Origin: Deinococcus gobiensis I-0
GTDB lineage: Bacteria; Deinococcota; Deinococci; Deinococcales; Deinococcaceae
Assembly: GCF_000252445.1 (NCBI RefSeq)
Contig: NC_017791.1
Coordinates: forward strand, 310,001-374,000
Reading direction: 5' to 3'
Length of the DNA: 64,000 nt
Every line of letters begins with the position of its first letter. The first letter of the stretch is position 1. The translations under genes and the position numbers were made by a program. Shown here one piece after another: positions 1 through 11,763 of this stretch. The notes beneath the pieces were generated by a model. The model searched no databases. It was not told where the DNA came from and worked only from the letters and a program-made list of their open reading frames with translations.

Positions 1-2246
1 CGGTCCGTATCAAATTGCCTATTGTCCGCGTAATTCTTCGTACCCTGCGTATACCACACGTCTCCATTGCGTCCAGGAGCGAGGATTTTCTGGTAGATCT
101 TGTCGTAGGTCGCACCCGCTGGAAGTGCATTCACGGGAATATGGAAGTACAGCACCACATACCGCATCTGCTCCATCGGGGTCATTCGCAAAAGCCCGTC
201 CCTGGTCACGCTCCGCGCGGCGATGCCCAGTGCCTGAGCATGCGCCCGCCCTGCTTTGGTGGCCAGGAAATCGTTCAAGGAAGGAATGCCGACACTGGGC
301 GTGAACTGAATCAGCCCCACCGCACCCTTCTTACCTTTGCGGCGGGCCGCTTCGTTCTCCACCGCGGGACTGAATGTCCCCATCGTTTCATACCCGATGG
401 TCGCGGCCAGCTCGTTGGGATCGACCTTGAGCTGCGCTGCTCCCCAGACGATGGCGGCCTGTACCTCCGGCTGCCGATCAAACCCCTTGATACCGGTGTG
501 CTGAGCAGTCCAGCCCTGCCCGGTGGGGGCTTCTGCTGATAGAGAAGGCACAGAATCTTGGGGTGCTGAAGTTCGCGGGGCCACCGAAGAGGTGCGGGGA
601 CGAGATACAGGGGCCTGATCTACCACCTGGGCCGATGACACACCGGTCGGCGCAGACTTGATCTCGGGAGACAGGTCGGCCATGGGGGGATGAACCGACG
701 TGGAGGGCCTGGGCGCAGCGGCAGTGGGCAGTGAAGTCCGTCCTGCCCCGCTCCCTGTGGTCATCTCTAGGTCCTCAGCGCGGAAGGCGGTCCCCCGATG
801 GAAGGCCGCACGGAATCCCTGGCCACCTGACAGGAAACGGCCCCTGAACGTTGCTCCATTGTGGCCATGCAGAACGAAGGTGTCGTCCTCACGGATCTGG
901 CCTTCCAGGTGCCAGCCACTCCGGTGGCCGGGCGTGACCCAATAACGGGCGTGAAGGTGACCTGCCGCGCTGCGCTGCACGGTCAGGCGAAAGCGCACGC
1001 CTTTTGCCTGACCATAGAAGGTTCGTGTCCACGACTGCTTGTTTGCCTTGAGTGGTGCAGGCATATCTGGCGCCGTTTGACGCTGAAGCACAAACTGGTG
1101 CTTGCTGGACGAGAGCGGGGAGCCTGCCACGCTAGGCACACGTGGCCTCGATGCTGGGAGGCCAAGCACTTGGTGGCGGCCCAAGCGCTTGCCCATTGCC
1201 TGGGCTTCCTGCTCCAGGCCTGCGTCAGGATCGATGCCCTGACCGACCTGGCCCCGGCTCTGCTGCACGGTGTGCGTGACCTCGTGCGCCAGCAACTCCA
1301 GGCCAGTTTGGGTATTCGGATTAAAAGTCCCCTGGCGGAAGAAGATGTCGGTCCCCGTCGTGAAGGCAACCGAATTCACGCCCTTGGCCAGTTTGTCGGC
1401 CTCGGCGTCGTCATGGATGCGTACGCGACTGAGGTCGTGATTGAGGCCCTGTTCAAGGTGACGCTGAACGGCTGTGGGAAGAGGATGTCCTCCACCACGC
1501 CGGGCCTGAATGCGCTCCAGGATCGGCCGGGTCGCCTCAACGTCCAGTTCCGCCAGTTGGCGCTGCACCGCCAGTGTCCTGTGAGCCTGCGCCGCCTGAG
1601 CGACCTGCTCCTGTTCCCGCTGGAGGGTCAGGTCGACGGCCCGTTGGAGAGCAGGACGCTCCCCAGGCGGGATCAAGCCCAGGACCGCACGGGCAACCGG
1701 GGCATTGATGGGGTGGCGCTGGAGGGCGACGAGGTGGGCAGCGTAGGCGTCCTGCCGTTCCTGTGCCGGCCGCCGGTCGGTGCGGAAACCCTGGACCAGG
1801 GTCTGGGTGACCTGCCGTTGCAGGGCACTGAACTGCGCCGACTCGCGGGCACTGATCGTGCGCCCTTCGATCTGCTCGGCCTGGGCGCGCATGACCGTGA
1901 CCCAGTCTGCAGGGGTCTGGGGATGCCGGAGGACAGACTCAGGTGGGATCGGCTGGCGCAGGAGGGCCGGCTCCGCTGCACCCAGGGAAAGCGGGGTGAG
2001 TGCAGTCTGCTTTAAGGCCTGGCGCTGGAGTGTGGTCCGCCGCTCTTCCTGAGAACGGAGCTCGGCGGCCTGCAGGACTGGACGGACCGCCTGACGCTGG
2101 GCCTGAACAGGCGTACTGGTGAAGCGTTGCAAGTGGGACGCCAGGGACACGCGCGCCGGAGTCGGCGACGCGGTCTCTCCTGACCCAGGGCGGCGCTGAA
2201 GAGGTCTGGGGTTGATGGTGGTCTTGGCTTTGGGCTTGAACTCCAT
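1..2246 (-). CDS. DUF4157 (eCIS core domain) protein with C-terminal transglycosylase-like domain, partial
   Basis: The frame is open from the ATG at 2246 to the window edge, so 748 residues are visible and the C terminus is missing. The start follows a good ribosome site (GGGAGGA, 7 nt upstream). The first ~260 residues are Gln/Arg-rich and helical. Residues about 265-345 match the DUF4157 pattern: PLP near the front, LSRVRIHDDAEA, then the HEVTH metalloprotease-like motif at about residue 321 followed by VQQ. A low-complexity linker follows. Residues about 585-720 resemble a lysozyme-like SLT transglycosylase, with IGYETMGTFSP carrying the likely catalytic Glu and GLIQFTPS after it. DUF4157 proteins are known to be linked to extracellular contractile injection systems and toxins. 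A cell-wall-cleaving effector is an inference. Confidence 0.8.
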   Translation of the reverse strand, partial: MEFKPKAKTTINPRPLQRRPGSGETASPTPARVSLASHLQRFTSTPVQAQRQAVRPVLQAAELRSQEERRTTLQRQALKQTALTPLSLGAAEPALLRQPIPPESVLRHPQTPADWVTVMRAQAEQIEGRTISARESAQFSALQRQVTQTLVQGFRTDRRPAQERQDAYAAHLVALQRHPINAPVARAVLGLIPPGERPALQRAVDLTLQREQEQVAQAAQAHRTLAVQRQLAELDVEATRPILERIQARRGGGHPLPTAVQRHLEQGLNHDLSRVRIHDDAEADKLAKGVNSVAFTTGTDIFFRQGTFNPNTQTGLELLAHEVTHTVQQSRGQVGQGIDPDAGLEQEAQAMGKRLGRHQVLGLPASRPRVPSVAGSPLSSSKHQFVLQRQTAPDMPAPLKANKQSWTRTFYGQAKGVRFRLTVQRSAAGHLHARYWVTPGHRSGWHLEGQIREDDTFVLHGHNGATFRGRFLSGGQGFRAAFHRGTAFRAEDLEMTTGSGAGRTSLPTAAAPRPSTSVHPPMADLSPEIKSAPTGVSSAQVVDQAPVSRPRTSSVAPRTSAPQDSVPSLSAEAPTGQGWTAQHTGIKGFDRQPEVQAAIVWGAAQLKVDPNELAATIGYETMGTFSPAVENEAARRKGKKGAVGLIQFTPSVGIPSLNDFLATKAGRAHAQALGIAARSVTRDGLLRMTPMEQMRYVVLYFHIPVNALPAGATYDKIYQKILAPGRNGDVWYTQGTKNYADNRQFDTD

Positions 2247-2385
2247 AAACGTCCTCCCGGCAGACCACAATCTAGAGGAAAAGGTTTCCCGAAGGAGTCC
2301 AATTTGACCGGCGGATCTCCGAGATGAGAAGAGGGAGTGGAGCTATCACAGAGGCCTGTTCACTCGATGGCGCGCGGACACGGGT

Positions 2386-4600
2386 GTGGCATGCGCTACC
2401 CCCCGGGTTGTGGCGGAATTTGTCGTAACGGAGGCCTTTGGCGGCCCTGGCGAGGAGGGGGAAGCGCGGGTCTTCGAGGCGGTCAAGGCCGCATACGCAG
2501 GAGAGGAGGTCCTGGGCTTCTGGCGCTATCCCCTGATCACCCGTGAGACTGTTCGTGAACCCGACATTCTGATCGCCGATCATGAACTCGGCCTCACCGT
2601 CATTGAGGTCAAGAGCCTACCCCTGGACGTCATCGCTGGCGTCGTCGGCTACCGTTGGGATCTTGCTCGCCCCTACTACGGCAAGCTGCATCTCAATCCC
2701 TACGAGCAGGCCAGGAAGCAGGCACAACTTCTGGGAGAAATCGCCGTACGGAAAACGGGCCTCTCCCAACTGGCCACCCGGGCTATCGTCGCACTCCCCC
2801 TGATCACCTGGGAAGCGTGGGACGGGCGCTTCGGACACCTGCTGTCGGATGTGCCCCTGCTCTTTGCCGATCAGATGACACCCGCGAGATTGCGCGCTGC
2901 CCTGGTACAGCCCCCCCCAGTGCGCTACGGCGAGTCCCTGGACGATGCCGCGTGGTTAGCCCTGCGGAGTGCGCTGGGCACTAGCGGGAACGTCCCCAAG
3001 CGCCAGGTCGTTCCGGTCGTTCCCCAAGCCCCGGTGACGTCCTCCCGTAGGGCCGACCTGATTGCCCGGACTGCCCGGCACCTGCATGCCTTCGACCTGC
3101 AACAGGAGCTGATCGCCAAGACCATTCCGCCAGGGCCATAGCGCATCCGGGGCATCGCCGGCAGTGGGAAGACCGTCCTCCTGGCCCAAAAAGCGGCCAA
3201 TATGCACCTCAAGCACCCTGACTGGAACATCGGCGCTGGTCTTCTTTTCCCGAAGCCTGTACGACCAGCTCCGGGGCCAGGTCGACCACTGGCTTCGGCA
3301 AGCCACGAATGGAGAACAGAATCTGCAGACGGCCCGCCACCGCCTGCGTATCCTGCATGCCTGGGGCAGCAAGGACCAGCCCGGCTTCTACCGCACCCTG
3401 GCCGACCAGGTGGGCGTCACGCCGCTCACGGTCGACCGTACGCCACCGGGGTCGCCGACGGCAAAGCTGTTGTTCGCGTGCCGCGCCCTCCTGCTCGACG
3501 CTCAGCTGACTGGCCGCAGCTTGCAGGTGTTCGACGCCGTCCTGATCGACGAAGGTCAGGACCTGGTGCACGAACAGGCCCAGCTCACCTTCGAGGAAAA
3601 GCAGGCCTTCTACTGGATGGCCTACCAGAGCCTGCGTCCGGTGGCGCGCGACTCCCTGTTCGCTACCGGGGAGCCGGAAGCCCGCCGCCTGATCTGGGCC
3701 TACGACGAGGCCCAGAGCCTGGACACGCTGACCATCCCCAATACACGGGCGCTGTTCGAGGATGCTGGGGCACAGGTCTTCGGTCCTGGGGCTGCCTATA
3801 AAGGCGGGATCAAGAAGAGTGAAGTGATGAACCGCTGCTACCGCACGCCGGGCCCGGTCCTGCTCGCCGCTCATGCCCTGGGGATGGGTCTGCTGCGGGA
3901 AGGGGGTATGCTCGCCGGGCTGACCACCAAGGCCGACTGGAAGGCGATCGGCTATGAGGTGGACGGCCAGTTCCGGAGTGGCAGCGAAGTGATGTTGACT
4001 CGGTTTCCGGAGAATTCTCCCAACCCGTTGCCGCAGTTTACCGGGGAACCGCTGGTGACGTTCGGGAATGACCCGACCCGCCGGACGGAGCTGGAGGCGT
4101 TGGTGACCAATATCCAGCAAGACCTCACCGAGCATGGCCTCCAACCCAGCCGTCAGCTCCTCGTCGTTGTCCCAGGTCTGGACTGGGAGCCGTATGCCTT
4201 GCAGCGAGAGGTCTTCCAAGCACTACGGGCGGCGAATATCAGTGTGTATCTCCCAGGGAATAAGGACGTGAATGCTCCCAAGCAGAAGTGGCCAAGCACG
4301 GATCCCAACGGATTCTGGCGGGACGGGGCAGTGACGGTTTCTTCCATCATGCAGGCCAGAGGAAACGAGGCGGACGTGGTGTATGTGGTAGGGCTAGACC
4401 AAGTGGCCTCGCGTGAGGACCACATCCCGCTGCGAAAGCAGCTCTTCGTAGGCGTGAGTCGCAGCCGAGGATGGGTGCGGCTGAGCGGAGCAGGGATGAC
4501 TGGTCTTCTGGCCGATGAGATTCACCGAGTACTGGCAGCGGGCGACACCCTGCGTTTCACATACCGCCCGCCACGGCGCATGCTGGACGCGATGGAGTGA
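2386..4600 (+). pseudogene. NERD-domain SF1 helicase, broken by a stop and a frameshift
   Basis: The first frame (2386-3141) encodes a NERD nuclease-related domain, with PDILIADHELGLTVIEVKS as the core. It ends at a TAG (3139-3141) where the family should run straight into the Walker A motif. Reading through gives GIAGSGKTVLLAQKAA. Around 3230-3245 the frame moves from frame 1 to frame 2, which continues to 4600 with helicase motifs: LIDEGQDL (Walker B), then VTVSSIMQARGNEADVVYVV and LFVGVSRSRGWVRLSG near the end. The intact gene would encode about 738 residues, a usual size for NERD-helicase fusions, often repair or phage-defence proteins. Two separate lesions indicate decay rather than sequencing error, although either alone could be an error. 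Confidence 0.8.
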
Positions 4601-4741
4601 CCACCTGCCTTCTCAGTCAGACTGCTGCTGGATTGGCCATCAGACTCCCAGTGGAGACGATGGGAAGGGTCACCGCGGTGATCCGTGGTTCGGATCATGC
4701 TTTTGCCTCATCGTCGTCTCTCTTGAACAGCGCACACAGCA

Positions 4742-6142
4742 TTATCCGTCCAGTGGCAGCAGGGGATTGAGACGGCGTTTCAACTGATTGACCGCTTCCT
4801 TCAGCGATGCACCGGCCGTAGCGGCAATCAGCATTCGGGTAAGTTCTACGGCCATGATCTCGCCCTCACGGGCCAAGCGCTCAAGTTGCGTCCATTGATC
4901 TGAGGTGAGCTGCTTTTTCAAAATCAGTTGCAGGGTCGACCGCTGGGCTTCCCACTGCTCGTCGGGCGACAGGCTTCCCAGACGTTCCAGTTGCGCTTCC
5001 GCCTGTACCTGAGCGTCCCGCTCCGCATTCTGACGTAATCGGAGGGCTTTGACCTGACGGACCTGCCGCTCCTGCTCCGGGGGTATAAAATCTGACGCAA
5101 CACTGTATTTCTCAGGATGCTGAAGAAAATCCGACACCAGGCCACCTGGATTCCGGACGGTCCCCCCGGCATTCTGCCGGCGCTGCTGCAGGAACTGGAG
5201 GGCCAGTTCCACGCGATCGGGATACTGCGCCGCAAGGGTGGACGCACGCGCTACAGACACGCCAGCCTGACGGAGCAACACCACCAGCGCCGGATCAGCC
5301 GAATAGGTACCTGCAAAGACATAGTGTGCTACCGCAGCTTTTCCGCGGCCCTCAATGGTCGCGCGCTCAAGGTACCGGCTGGCAAGCAGTTCATCATGGG
5401 CGGCGGTCAATGCCCGGCGAACGAGGTCACTGCGGTCCGTCGTCAGACCTGTGGCCTGACGCCAATCCACCAGCGGCACACGCAGTTCTGTCAGCAGCGT
5501 GCCGTCGTCCTGGCGCCGGTGGGCCTGTAAGGTCCTGTACAGCGCCCGGGCCGGCGGCTGTTCCAGTTGCTGCAAAAGGTGTCCATCGAGCACGTGGGAG
5601 ATACCGGCCCGGATGCTCTCGGCGAGTTGCTCACCGAGGCGCACGCTGAGGGTCGCCTCGCTCTCTAGCGTGTTGAGATCCCCGTCATCCTCATGGTCGC
5701 GGTAGCGCAGGCCCTCGAAGAATCGGACCCCGACATTCTCCCACCCCACCCGCTGGGAGCCCACCAGCGTCGTCTTGCGACCCACGATGACACTGGTGAA
5801 GTACAGACGCCGGATGCTCTGACGTAGCCGATGGTAGTTCTCACCATTGTTGGCAAGACCCATCAATTCACGGACTTCGTATGCCGTCGTGTGGACCCAG
5901 TCGTCCTCTGGACAGCCGTTCGCGATGAAGAGTGTCTCGAGGGCGATCAAGGTGTCTGTGTCGATGCCATGAGGCCGCCCTTGAGGCGTGACGGCCTCAA
6001 TTCGGAACGTCCGATCATTGACCACGAATTCGGTATTCCAGGTCGTAATCGTCTGGTCGACCCGGGTATGCATGCTGATCACGCCGAACCTGGCGAAGTT
6101 CAGTTCGTCATGCAAGTTTGGAGATTTGTTCCTCTTCGCCAT
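4742..6142 (-). CDS. rep: Plasmid replication initiator protein (RPA/RepA-like)
   Basis: This 466-residue protein resembles the replication initiator protein A family of Deinococcus plasmids. The N-terminal half contains the winged-helix-like region, with FARFGVISMHTR, IDTDTLIALETLFIANG and GENYHRLRQSIRRLYFTSV. The C-terminal third is charged and helical. The ATG at 6142 follows CAGGAG. The gene reads away from an iteron array at 6243-6621, and an inverted repeat (6154-6196) covers its promoter region. This layout is typical of self-repressing iteron initiators. The protein should bind the iterons and open the origin. Family assignment is from sequence pattern and context. Confidence 0.85.
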   Translation of the reverse strand: MAKRNKSPNLHDELNFARFGVISMHTRVDQTITTWNTEFVVNDRTFRIEAVTPQGRPHGIDTDTLIALETLFIANGCPEDDWVHTTAYEVRELMGLANNGENYHRLRQSIRRLYFTSVIVGRKTTLVGSQRVGWENVGVRFFEGLRYRDHEDDGDLNTLESEATLSVRLGEQLAESIRAGISHVLDGHLLQQLEQPPARALYRTLQAHRRQDDGTLLTELRVPLVDWRQATGLTTDRSDLVRRALTAAHDELLASRYLERATIEGRGKAAVAHYVFAGTYSADPALVVLLRQAGVSVARASTLAAQYPDRVELALQFLQQRRQNAGGTVRNPGGLVSDFLQHPEKYSVASDFIPPEQERQVRQVKALRLRQNAERDAQVQAEAQLERLGSLSPDEQWEAQRSTLQLILKKQLTSDQWTQLERLAREGEIMAVELTRMLIAATAGASLKEAVNQLKRRLNPLLPLDG

Positions 6143-6153
6143 ACCCGGCTCCT

Positions 6154-6196
6154 GTTGTTGTTTTTAACTGAAGTAAAGATATAAAAAAACAACAAC
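6154..6196. promoter_or_regulatory. Inverted repeat in front of rep, probable autorepression operator
   Basis: Two 12-base arms, GTTGTTGTTTTT at 6154-6165 and AAAAACAACAAC at 6185-6196, are perfect reverse complements 19 bases apart. They lie just upstream of the rep start in an otherwise AT-rich stretch. Iteron initiators commonly repress themselves as dimers at such repeats. The role here is inferred. Confidence 0.55.
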
Positions 6197-6242
6197 AAGC
6201 GTGGTGCAAGATCGCGTGCTGGACAGCCGATCAGGCATTTTC

Positions 6243-6621
6243 CCCGCAAAGGTATCGCTAGTTTGCGGCCCATTCCCGCAAAGGTATCGCTATCTTTTCC
6301 AAATTTCCCGCAAAGGTGTCGCCAAAAGTACAGCGAGACCCCGACGGGAGTCAGAGGAGGAGAAAATACGTCTATTGCAGGCTTTTAAGGCTTTCCCGCA
6401 AAGGTGTCGCTCTTCTGAAAAAAGCTCTTCCCGCAAAGGTATCGCTAGTCTTCTCCGCAATCCCGCAAAGGTATCGCACCCCTTGGGGAGAAGAAATACA
6501 CGTCCTGAAGAGATTTTCTAGTCCTAGTACTTGGCTTTCCCGCAAAGGTATCGCTATGGTGATCGGTTGAGGACCTGGGAAGATGAGTGCGAAAGCCAGG
6601 GTTTTCCCGCAAAGGTGTCGC
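6243..6621 (+). repeat. Plasmid origin: eight iterons upstream of rep
   Basis: Eight direct copies of the 16-base core CCCGCAAAGGTRTCGC start at 6243, 6275, 6307, 6395, 6430, 6462, 6539 and 6606. Most are preceded by TT and followed by TA or T. Copies at 6307, 6395 and 6606 read GTGTCGC and the other five GTATCGC. The first three, and the fifth to sixth, are spaced 32 bases apart, about three helical turns. A partial copy, TCTCCGCAA, is at 6452. AT-rich spacers could be the melting region. No DnaA box is obvious. The bases from 6622 to 6948 hold no gene I can support. Confidence 0.88.
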
Positions 6622-6948
6622 TATATCCGTATGACGAACGGTGAGCGCGACCTTCTTCCTCTCGCCGATCTGAACTGGGGAGTGGTGCCCGACGTACAGT
6701 GGCGTGGGAGCGCAACCCATCTTGGTCTCGGTCGCCCACCGCAAGCGCTTTGTCCGGAGAGTGGGGACCCTGGGCCGGGGGCTGGCAGCCAGGATCGGAT
6801 ATCCGAGATAGGTTGAGGTCACTGGACGTGGAGAAACTGTCCTCGCTCAGGGAGGTGCGGCAACAATGGCGGTCACTTCGGCGGGCATGAGAGCGAGTGT
6901 GGGGAACACGCCTGACAAACGGACGGGATGCTCGTCACAGGACTGAGC

Positions 6949-6980
6949 TTGACATTCGGCACCGTCTGGCGCGCTACTTT
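6949..6980 (+). promoter_or_regulatory. Probable leaderless promoter for the DUF3006/MBL pair
   Basis: TTGACA (6949-6954) and TACTTT (6975-6980) lie upstream of the ATG at 6987. The -10 box is 6 bases from the start codon, as expected for a leaderless Deinococcus transcript. The 20-base spacer is longer than ideal, so the -35 assignment is weak. Confidence 0.45.
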
Positions 6981-6986
6981 GCTGGT

Positions 6987-7265
6987 ATGACCTCCGACGA
7001 TCCCGCGCCCAGCCTCGTCACCATCGACGGCATCGAGGGCCACCTCGCCCGCGTGGAGCTGCCCGACGGCACCACCGAGGACTGGGCCCTGGCGAATCTG
7101 CCCGCTGGGGTGAGGGAGGGTGATGTCGTGCGCCTGCACGTCGAAGGTGGGGACCTGGAGATGGAGATTGACCATGCGGAGACTGCTCGGCGTCGCCAGG
7201 GGGCCCAGGCCCAACTCGACGCCCTGAACCGCCCCAGTGTGGTGGGCGAGGAAATTGACCTGTGA
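6987..7265 (+). CDS. DUF3006-like small protein
   Basis: This 92-residue acidic protein has the DUF3006 pattern: LVTIDGIEGHLARVELPDG, then LPAGVREGDVVRLHVEG. The start at 6987 is chosen because it sits 6 bases after a TACTTT box. A longer in-frame reading from 6897 has no support. The stop codon overlaps the GTG start of the following secreted metallo-beta-lactamase protein. DUF3006 genes are commonly found beside such MBL genes. The molecular function is unknown. Confidence 0.75.
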   Translation: MTSDDPAPSLVTIDGIEGHLARVELPDGTTEDWALANLPAGVREGDVVRLHVEGGDLEMEIDHAETARRRQGAQAQLDALNRPSVVGEEIDL

Positions 7266-8305
7266 GGGGTTTCCTGGCGGTGGTCGCCCTTACCCTGGGC
7301 ACTGTGCAAGCCCAGGCCGCCTTCCCGGGTGCCCTGACGATCCGCTTCCTCGACGTGGGGCAGGGCGACGCGGTGCTCATCACATCCCCTGAAGGCAAGA
7401 GTGTCCTCTATGACGGGGGTAGGAGTGAACCCCGCCTCCAGACGCTGCTGCGGCAGTACGAGGTCCAGACGCTGGACCTTGTCGCGGCCAGCCATGCCGA
7501 CGCCGACCACATCACGGGCCTGATCCCGGCCGTGAGCCTCTATAAGCCCCGCTTCTTCCTGAACAACGGTCTCGCCGGCACCACCCAGACCTGGCGCAAG
7601 CTGGTCACGGCTGCGCAGCAGGCCGGCACGCAGGGGTTGGTGGCCAGGGATCAGATCATCAACCTGGGCAGCGTCAAACTGACGGTCCTGGCACCCCCAC
7701 CGGGCATGCCGGGCAACGAGCAGAACCTGAACAGCGTGGGCCTGCTCGTGCAGTACGGGGCGTTCCGGGCCCTGATGACCGGGGACAGCGAGACGCCTGA
7801 AACGGCGGGCTGGCTGAAGAAGTACCCGGCGAGTACCCTGGGACCCATAGACGTGTACAAGAGCATCCACCACGGGGCGGCGAACGGGGACAACACGACG
7901 TGGCTGGCGGCGGTGCGCCCAAGGAACGTGGTGGTGAGCGTGGGGCCTAACAATTACGGGCACCCGACAGCGACCGCCCTGAACCTCTACAAGAGCGTGG
8001 GGGCAGTGACCTGGCGCACCGACCAGATGGGAACGGTGACGATCACGGTACAGCCCAGTGGGGCCTATACCATCACGACCGAGAAGGGCCGGTCGGCGCA
8101 GGGGCAGGCGACGGGTGCAGGGGTCTCCCCTGCTCCGCGTCCGGCTTCCATGGTCCCCTCCCCCCCCGCATCGGCGGTGCCGAGCAGTGTGAACTATGCC
8201 AACTGCGCAGCGGTGCGGGCCGCTGGGAAATCGCCTCTCCTGCGCGGTCAACCGGGCTACAGCACCAAGCTCGACCGCGACGGCGATGGGCGCGCCTGTG
8301 AGTAG
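7262..8305 (+). CDS. Secreted ComEC/Rec2-type metallo-beta-lactamase protein with C-terminal Excalibur domain
   Basis: The 347-residue protein starts at a GTG overlapping the previous stop. It has an N-terminal signal sequence (FLAVVALTLGTVQAQA). The MBL core begins with FLDVGQGDAVLI and carries the metal motif ASHADADHITGL near residue 79, with LMTGDSE and SIHHGA later. This resembles the MBL part of ComEC and stand-alone competence-like hydrolases. After a Pro/Ala-rich linker, the last ~35 residues form an Excalibur calcium-binding domain (NCAAVRAAGK, then LDRDGDGRACE). It probably acts outside the cell as a phosphodiesterase or nuclease; this is inferred. Confidence 0.85.
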   Translation: MRGFLAVVALTLGTVQAQAAFPGALTIRFLDVGQGDAVLITSPEGKSVLYDGGRSEPRLQTLLRQYEVQTLDLVAASHADADHITGLIPAVSLYKPRFFLNNGLAGTTQTWRKLVTAAQQAGTQGLVARDQIINLGSVKLTVLAPPPGMPGNEQNLNSVGLLVQYGAFRALMTGDSETPETAGWLKKYPASTLGPIDVYKSIHHGAANGDNTTWLAAVRPRNVVVSVGPNNYGHPTATALNLYKSVGAVTWRTDQMGTVTITVQPSGAYTITTEKGRSAQGQATGAGVSPAPRPASMVPSPPASAVPSSVNYANCAAVRAAGKSPLLRGQPGYSTKLDRDGDGRACE

Positions 8306-8359
8306 TGCGCCTTCCTGGTGACCTTGATCCCACATCCAGTTGCTCAGCGCCTGGTGTTC

Positions 8360-8365
8360 TACAGT
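8360..8365 (+). promoter_or_regulatory. -10 box for a leaderless photolyase-UDG transcript
   Basis: TACAGT ends 7 bases before the GTG at 8373, the spacing seen at other leaderless starts in this window. This favours GTG 8373 over the ATG at 8340. No clear -35 box is visible. Confidence 0.4.
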
Positions 8366-8372
8366 GGCGCGC

Positions 8373-10652
<2,280 letters not shown>

Positions 10653-10976
10653 ACTGCTGTTGGAGTGGGTGCAGGCAGGATTCGAAGCCCAGGCGCGGGC
10701 CATGCAAGAGGCCCTGTCACTCTCCTGAAGGTGAGTGGGGTCGTCGTAGAGAGACGTAGAGCAGTGAATTGGCTTCTATTTTTGGCGGCAGTTAGAGGGA
10801 ACAGGATTCGTTGTGCGCGCCCTGAACTCTATGGTGAACCCACCATATATAAGGCACGTAGATAACATATCCATTGGCGCTCACATGGTAAAAATTGGAA
10901 ACGTTATTGAGCCATAATCTCTCGGTCACAGCTAAGACCGACGAGTCCTAAATGCGGTGGATTGATTCTTAAGCTC
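10653..10976. other. Intergenic stretch with a short coding-like remnant
   Basis: No gene is supported here. A 25-codon tail, reading LLEWVQAGFEAQARAMQEA and ending at TGA 10728, overlaps the end of the photolyase-UDG gene but has no start codon, so it looks like a relic. The sequence from about 10850 is AT-richer and precedes the first GC hairpin. Confidence 0.35.
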
Positions 10977-11000
10977 TGGCCCCACCAGCTGGTGGGGCCA
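10977..11000 (+). promoter_or_regulatory. Start-associated GC hairpin 1
   Basis: A perfect 24-base palindrome: TGGCCCCACCAG at 10977-10988 followed directly by its reverse complement. GGCC ends 11 bases before ATG 11011, the spacer ending GCGT. There is no Shine-Dalgarno in the spacer. It is a member of the family described under findings. Confidence 0.7.
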
Positions 11001-11010
11001 CGCTGCGCGT

Positions 11011-11694
11011 ATGAATGGCATCCGAGCGAGTGGGGGTGAGCGCCTGTGCGGGGGTGGGCGTCACGCTGGAGAAATGTACCTGGAGTCCGGCCAGTGCCAG
11101 GGCGGTCGCCCTATTGAGGACTTCCTCGTCGATCTCCCCCTGACCATCGATCCGGTCGAGTGGAACATCAGCCCCATCGGCATCTCCACCTTCGTCGACG
11201 AGCACGGCATCACGAACGTTCTGGACTGGGTGGGCGAAGCGCACTACCCCGAGGTGGCCGACTTCATCGAAGAAGCCCGGCGACTGGGCGTTTCCCGGCG
11301 CGTGTCTCACACGGGCCCTATCGAGCACTTGAGTGCTCAGTCCCGACTCTTCCTCCTGCACCCGCGGGCGGCCGTCCTGAACGCGGCTGCACTCCCCACC
11401 CCGCCGGCGTTCCGCTGTCCCTGTCGGCAGGGACATACCGCGCAGCAGGGATGCCTGAGCCTCGCGTGGCATGCGTCCGAGAACGCCGGCCCAGGACGAC
11501 GCCAACTGGCGCGCGGAGAAACGTACGCCGTCCGGCCGCCCCTGGCCGGCAAGCCGGAGTACGGCCTGGCCGTGTTCATGACGGTCCCGATCACCGCCCT
11601 CACCGTGATCACGCATCCGGAACCGGACATCCAGAATGCTCGTGAAACCCGTGCCCGACAGAGCGGGCTGCCCGTATTCGTCGCCGACCAGTGA
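11011..11694 (+). CDS. Unknown protein
   Basis: A 227-residue protein I do not recognise. The ATG at 11011 is chosen because it follows the GC hairpin by the same 10-11 bases seen at other genes. An alternative ATG at 11074 lies after TGGAG and would remove a poorly coding-like stretch of 21 residues. The central part (PIEDFLVDLPLTIDP, VLDWVGEAHYPEVADFIEEARRLG) looks like a folded domain. The C-terminal half (GETYAVRPPLAGKPEYGLAV) may be a small beta domain. No signal or membrane segment is visible. Confidence 0.6.
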   Translation: MNGIRASGGERLCGGGRHAGEMYLESGQCQGGRPIEDFLVDLPLTIDPVEWNISPIGISTFVDEHGITNVLDWVGEAHYPEVADFIEEARRLGVSRRVSHTGPIEHLSAQSRLFLLHPRAAVLNAAALPTPPAFRCPCRQGHTAQQGCLSLAWHASENAGPGRRQLARGETYAVRPPLAGKPEYGLAVFMTVPITALTVITHPEPDIQNARETRARQSGLPVFVADQ

Positions 11695-11763
11695 ACGAAC
11701 GTCACCCCTGGGTCACACAGTTGCCGCTGCCTGAGCCTTGTACGATCAGTTCGGGAGGAGCGC

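Noticed and set aside
861..2015. Long plus-strand open frame
   Set aside because: It is antisense to the DUF4157 gene, whose minus-strand frame shows clear domains and a ribosome site.
6243..6621. CRISPR array
   Set aside because: The repeats are short (16-19 bases), spacings are irregular, no cas genes are near, and they adjoin a rep gene; iterons fit.
10977..11000. Interpretation of the GC hairpins as ordinary terminators
   Set aside because: No T-tract follows on either strand, and a true terminator of similar stem at 43861 shows what one looks like here.
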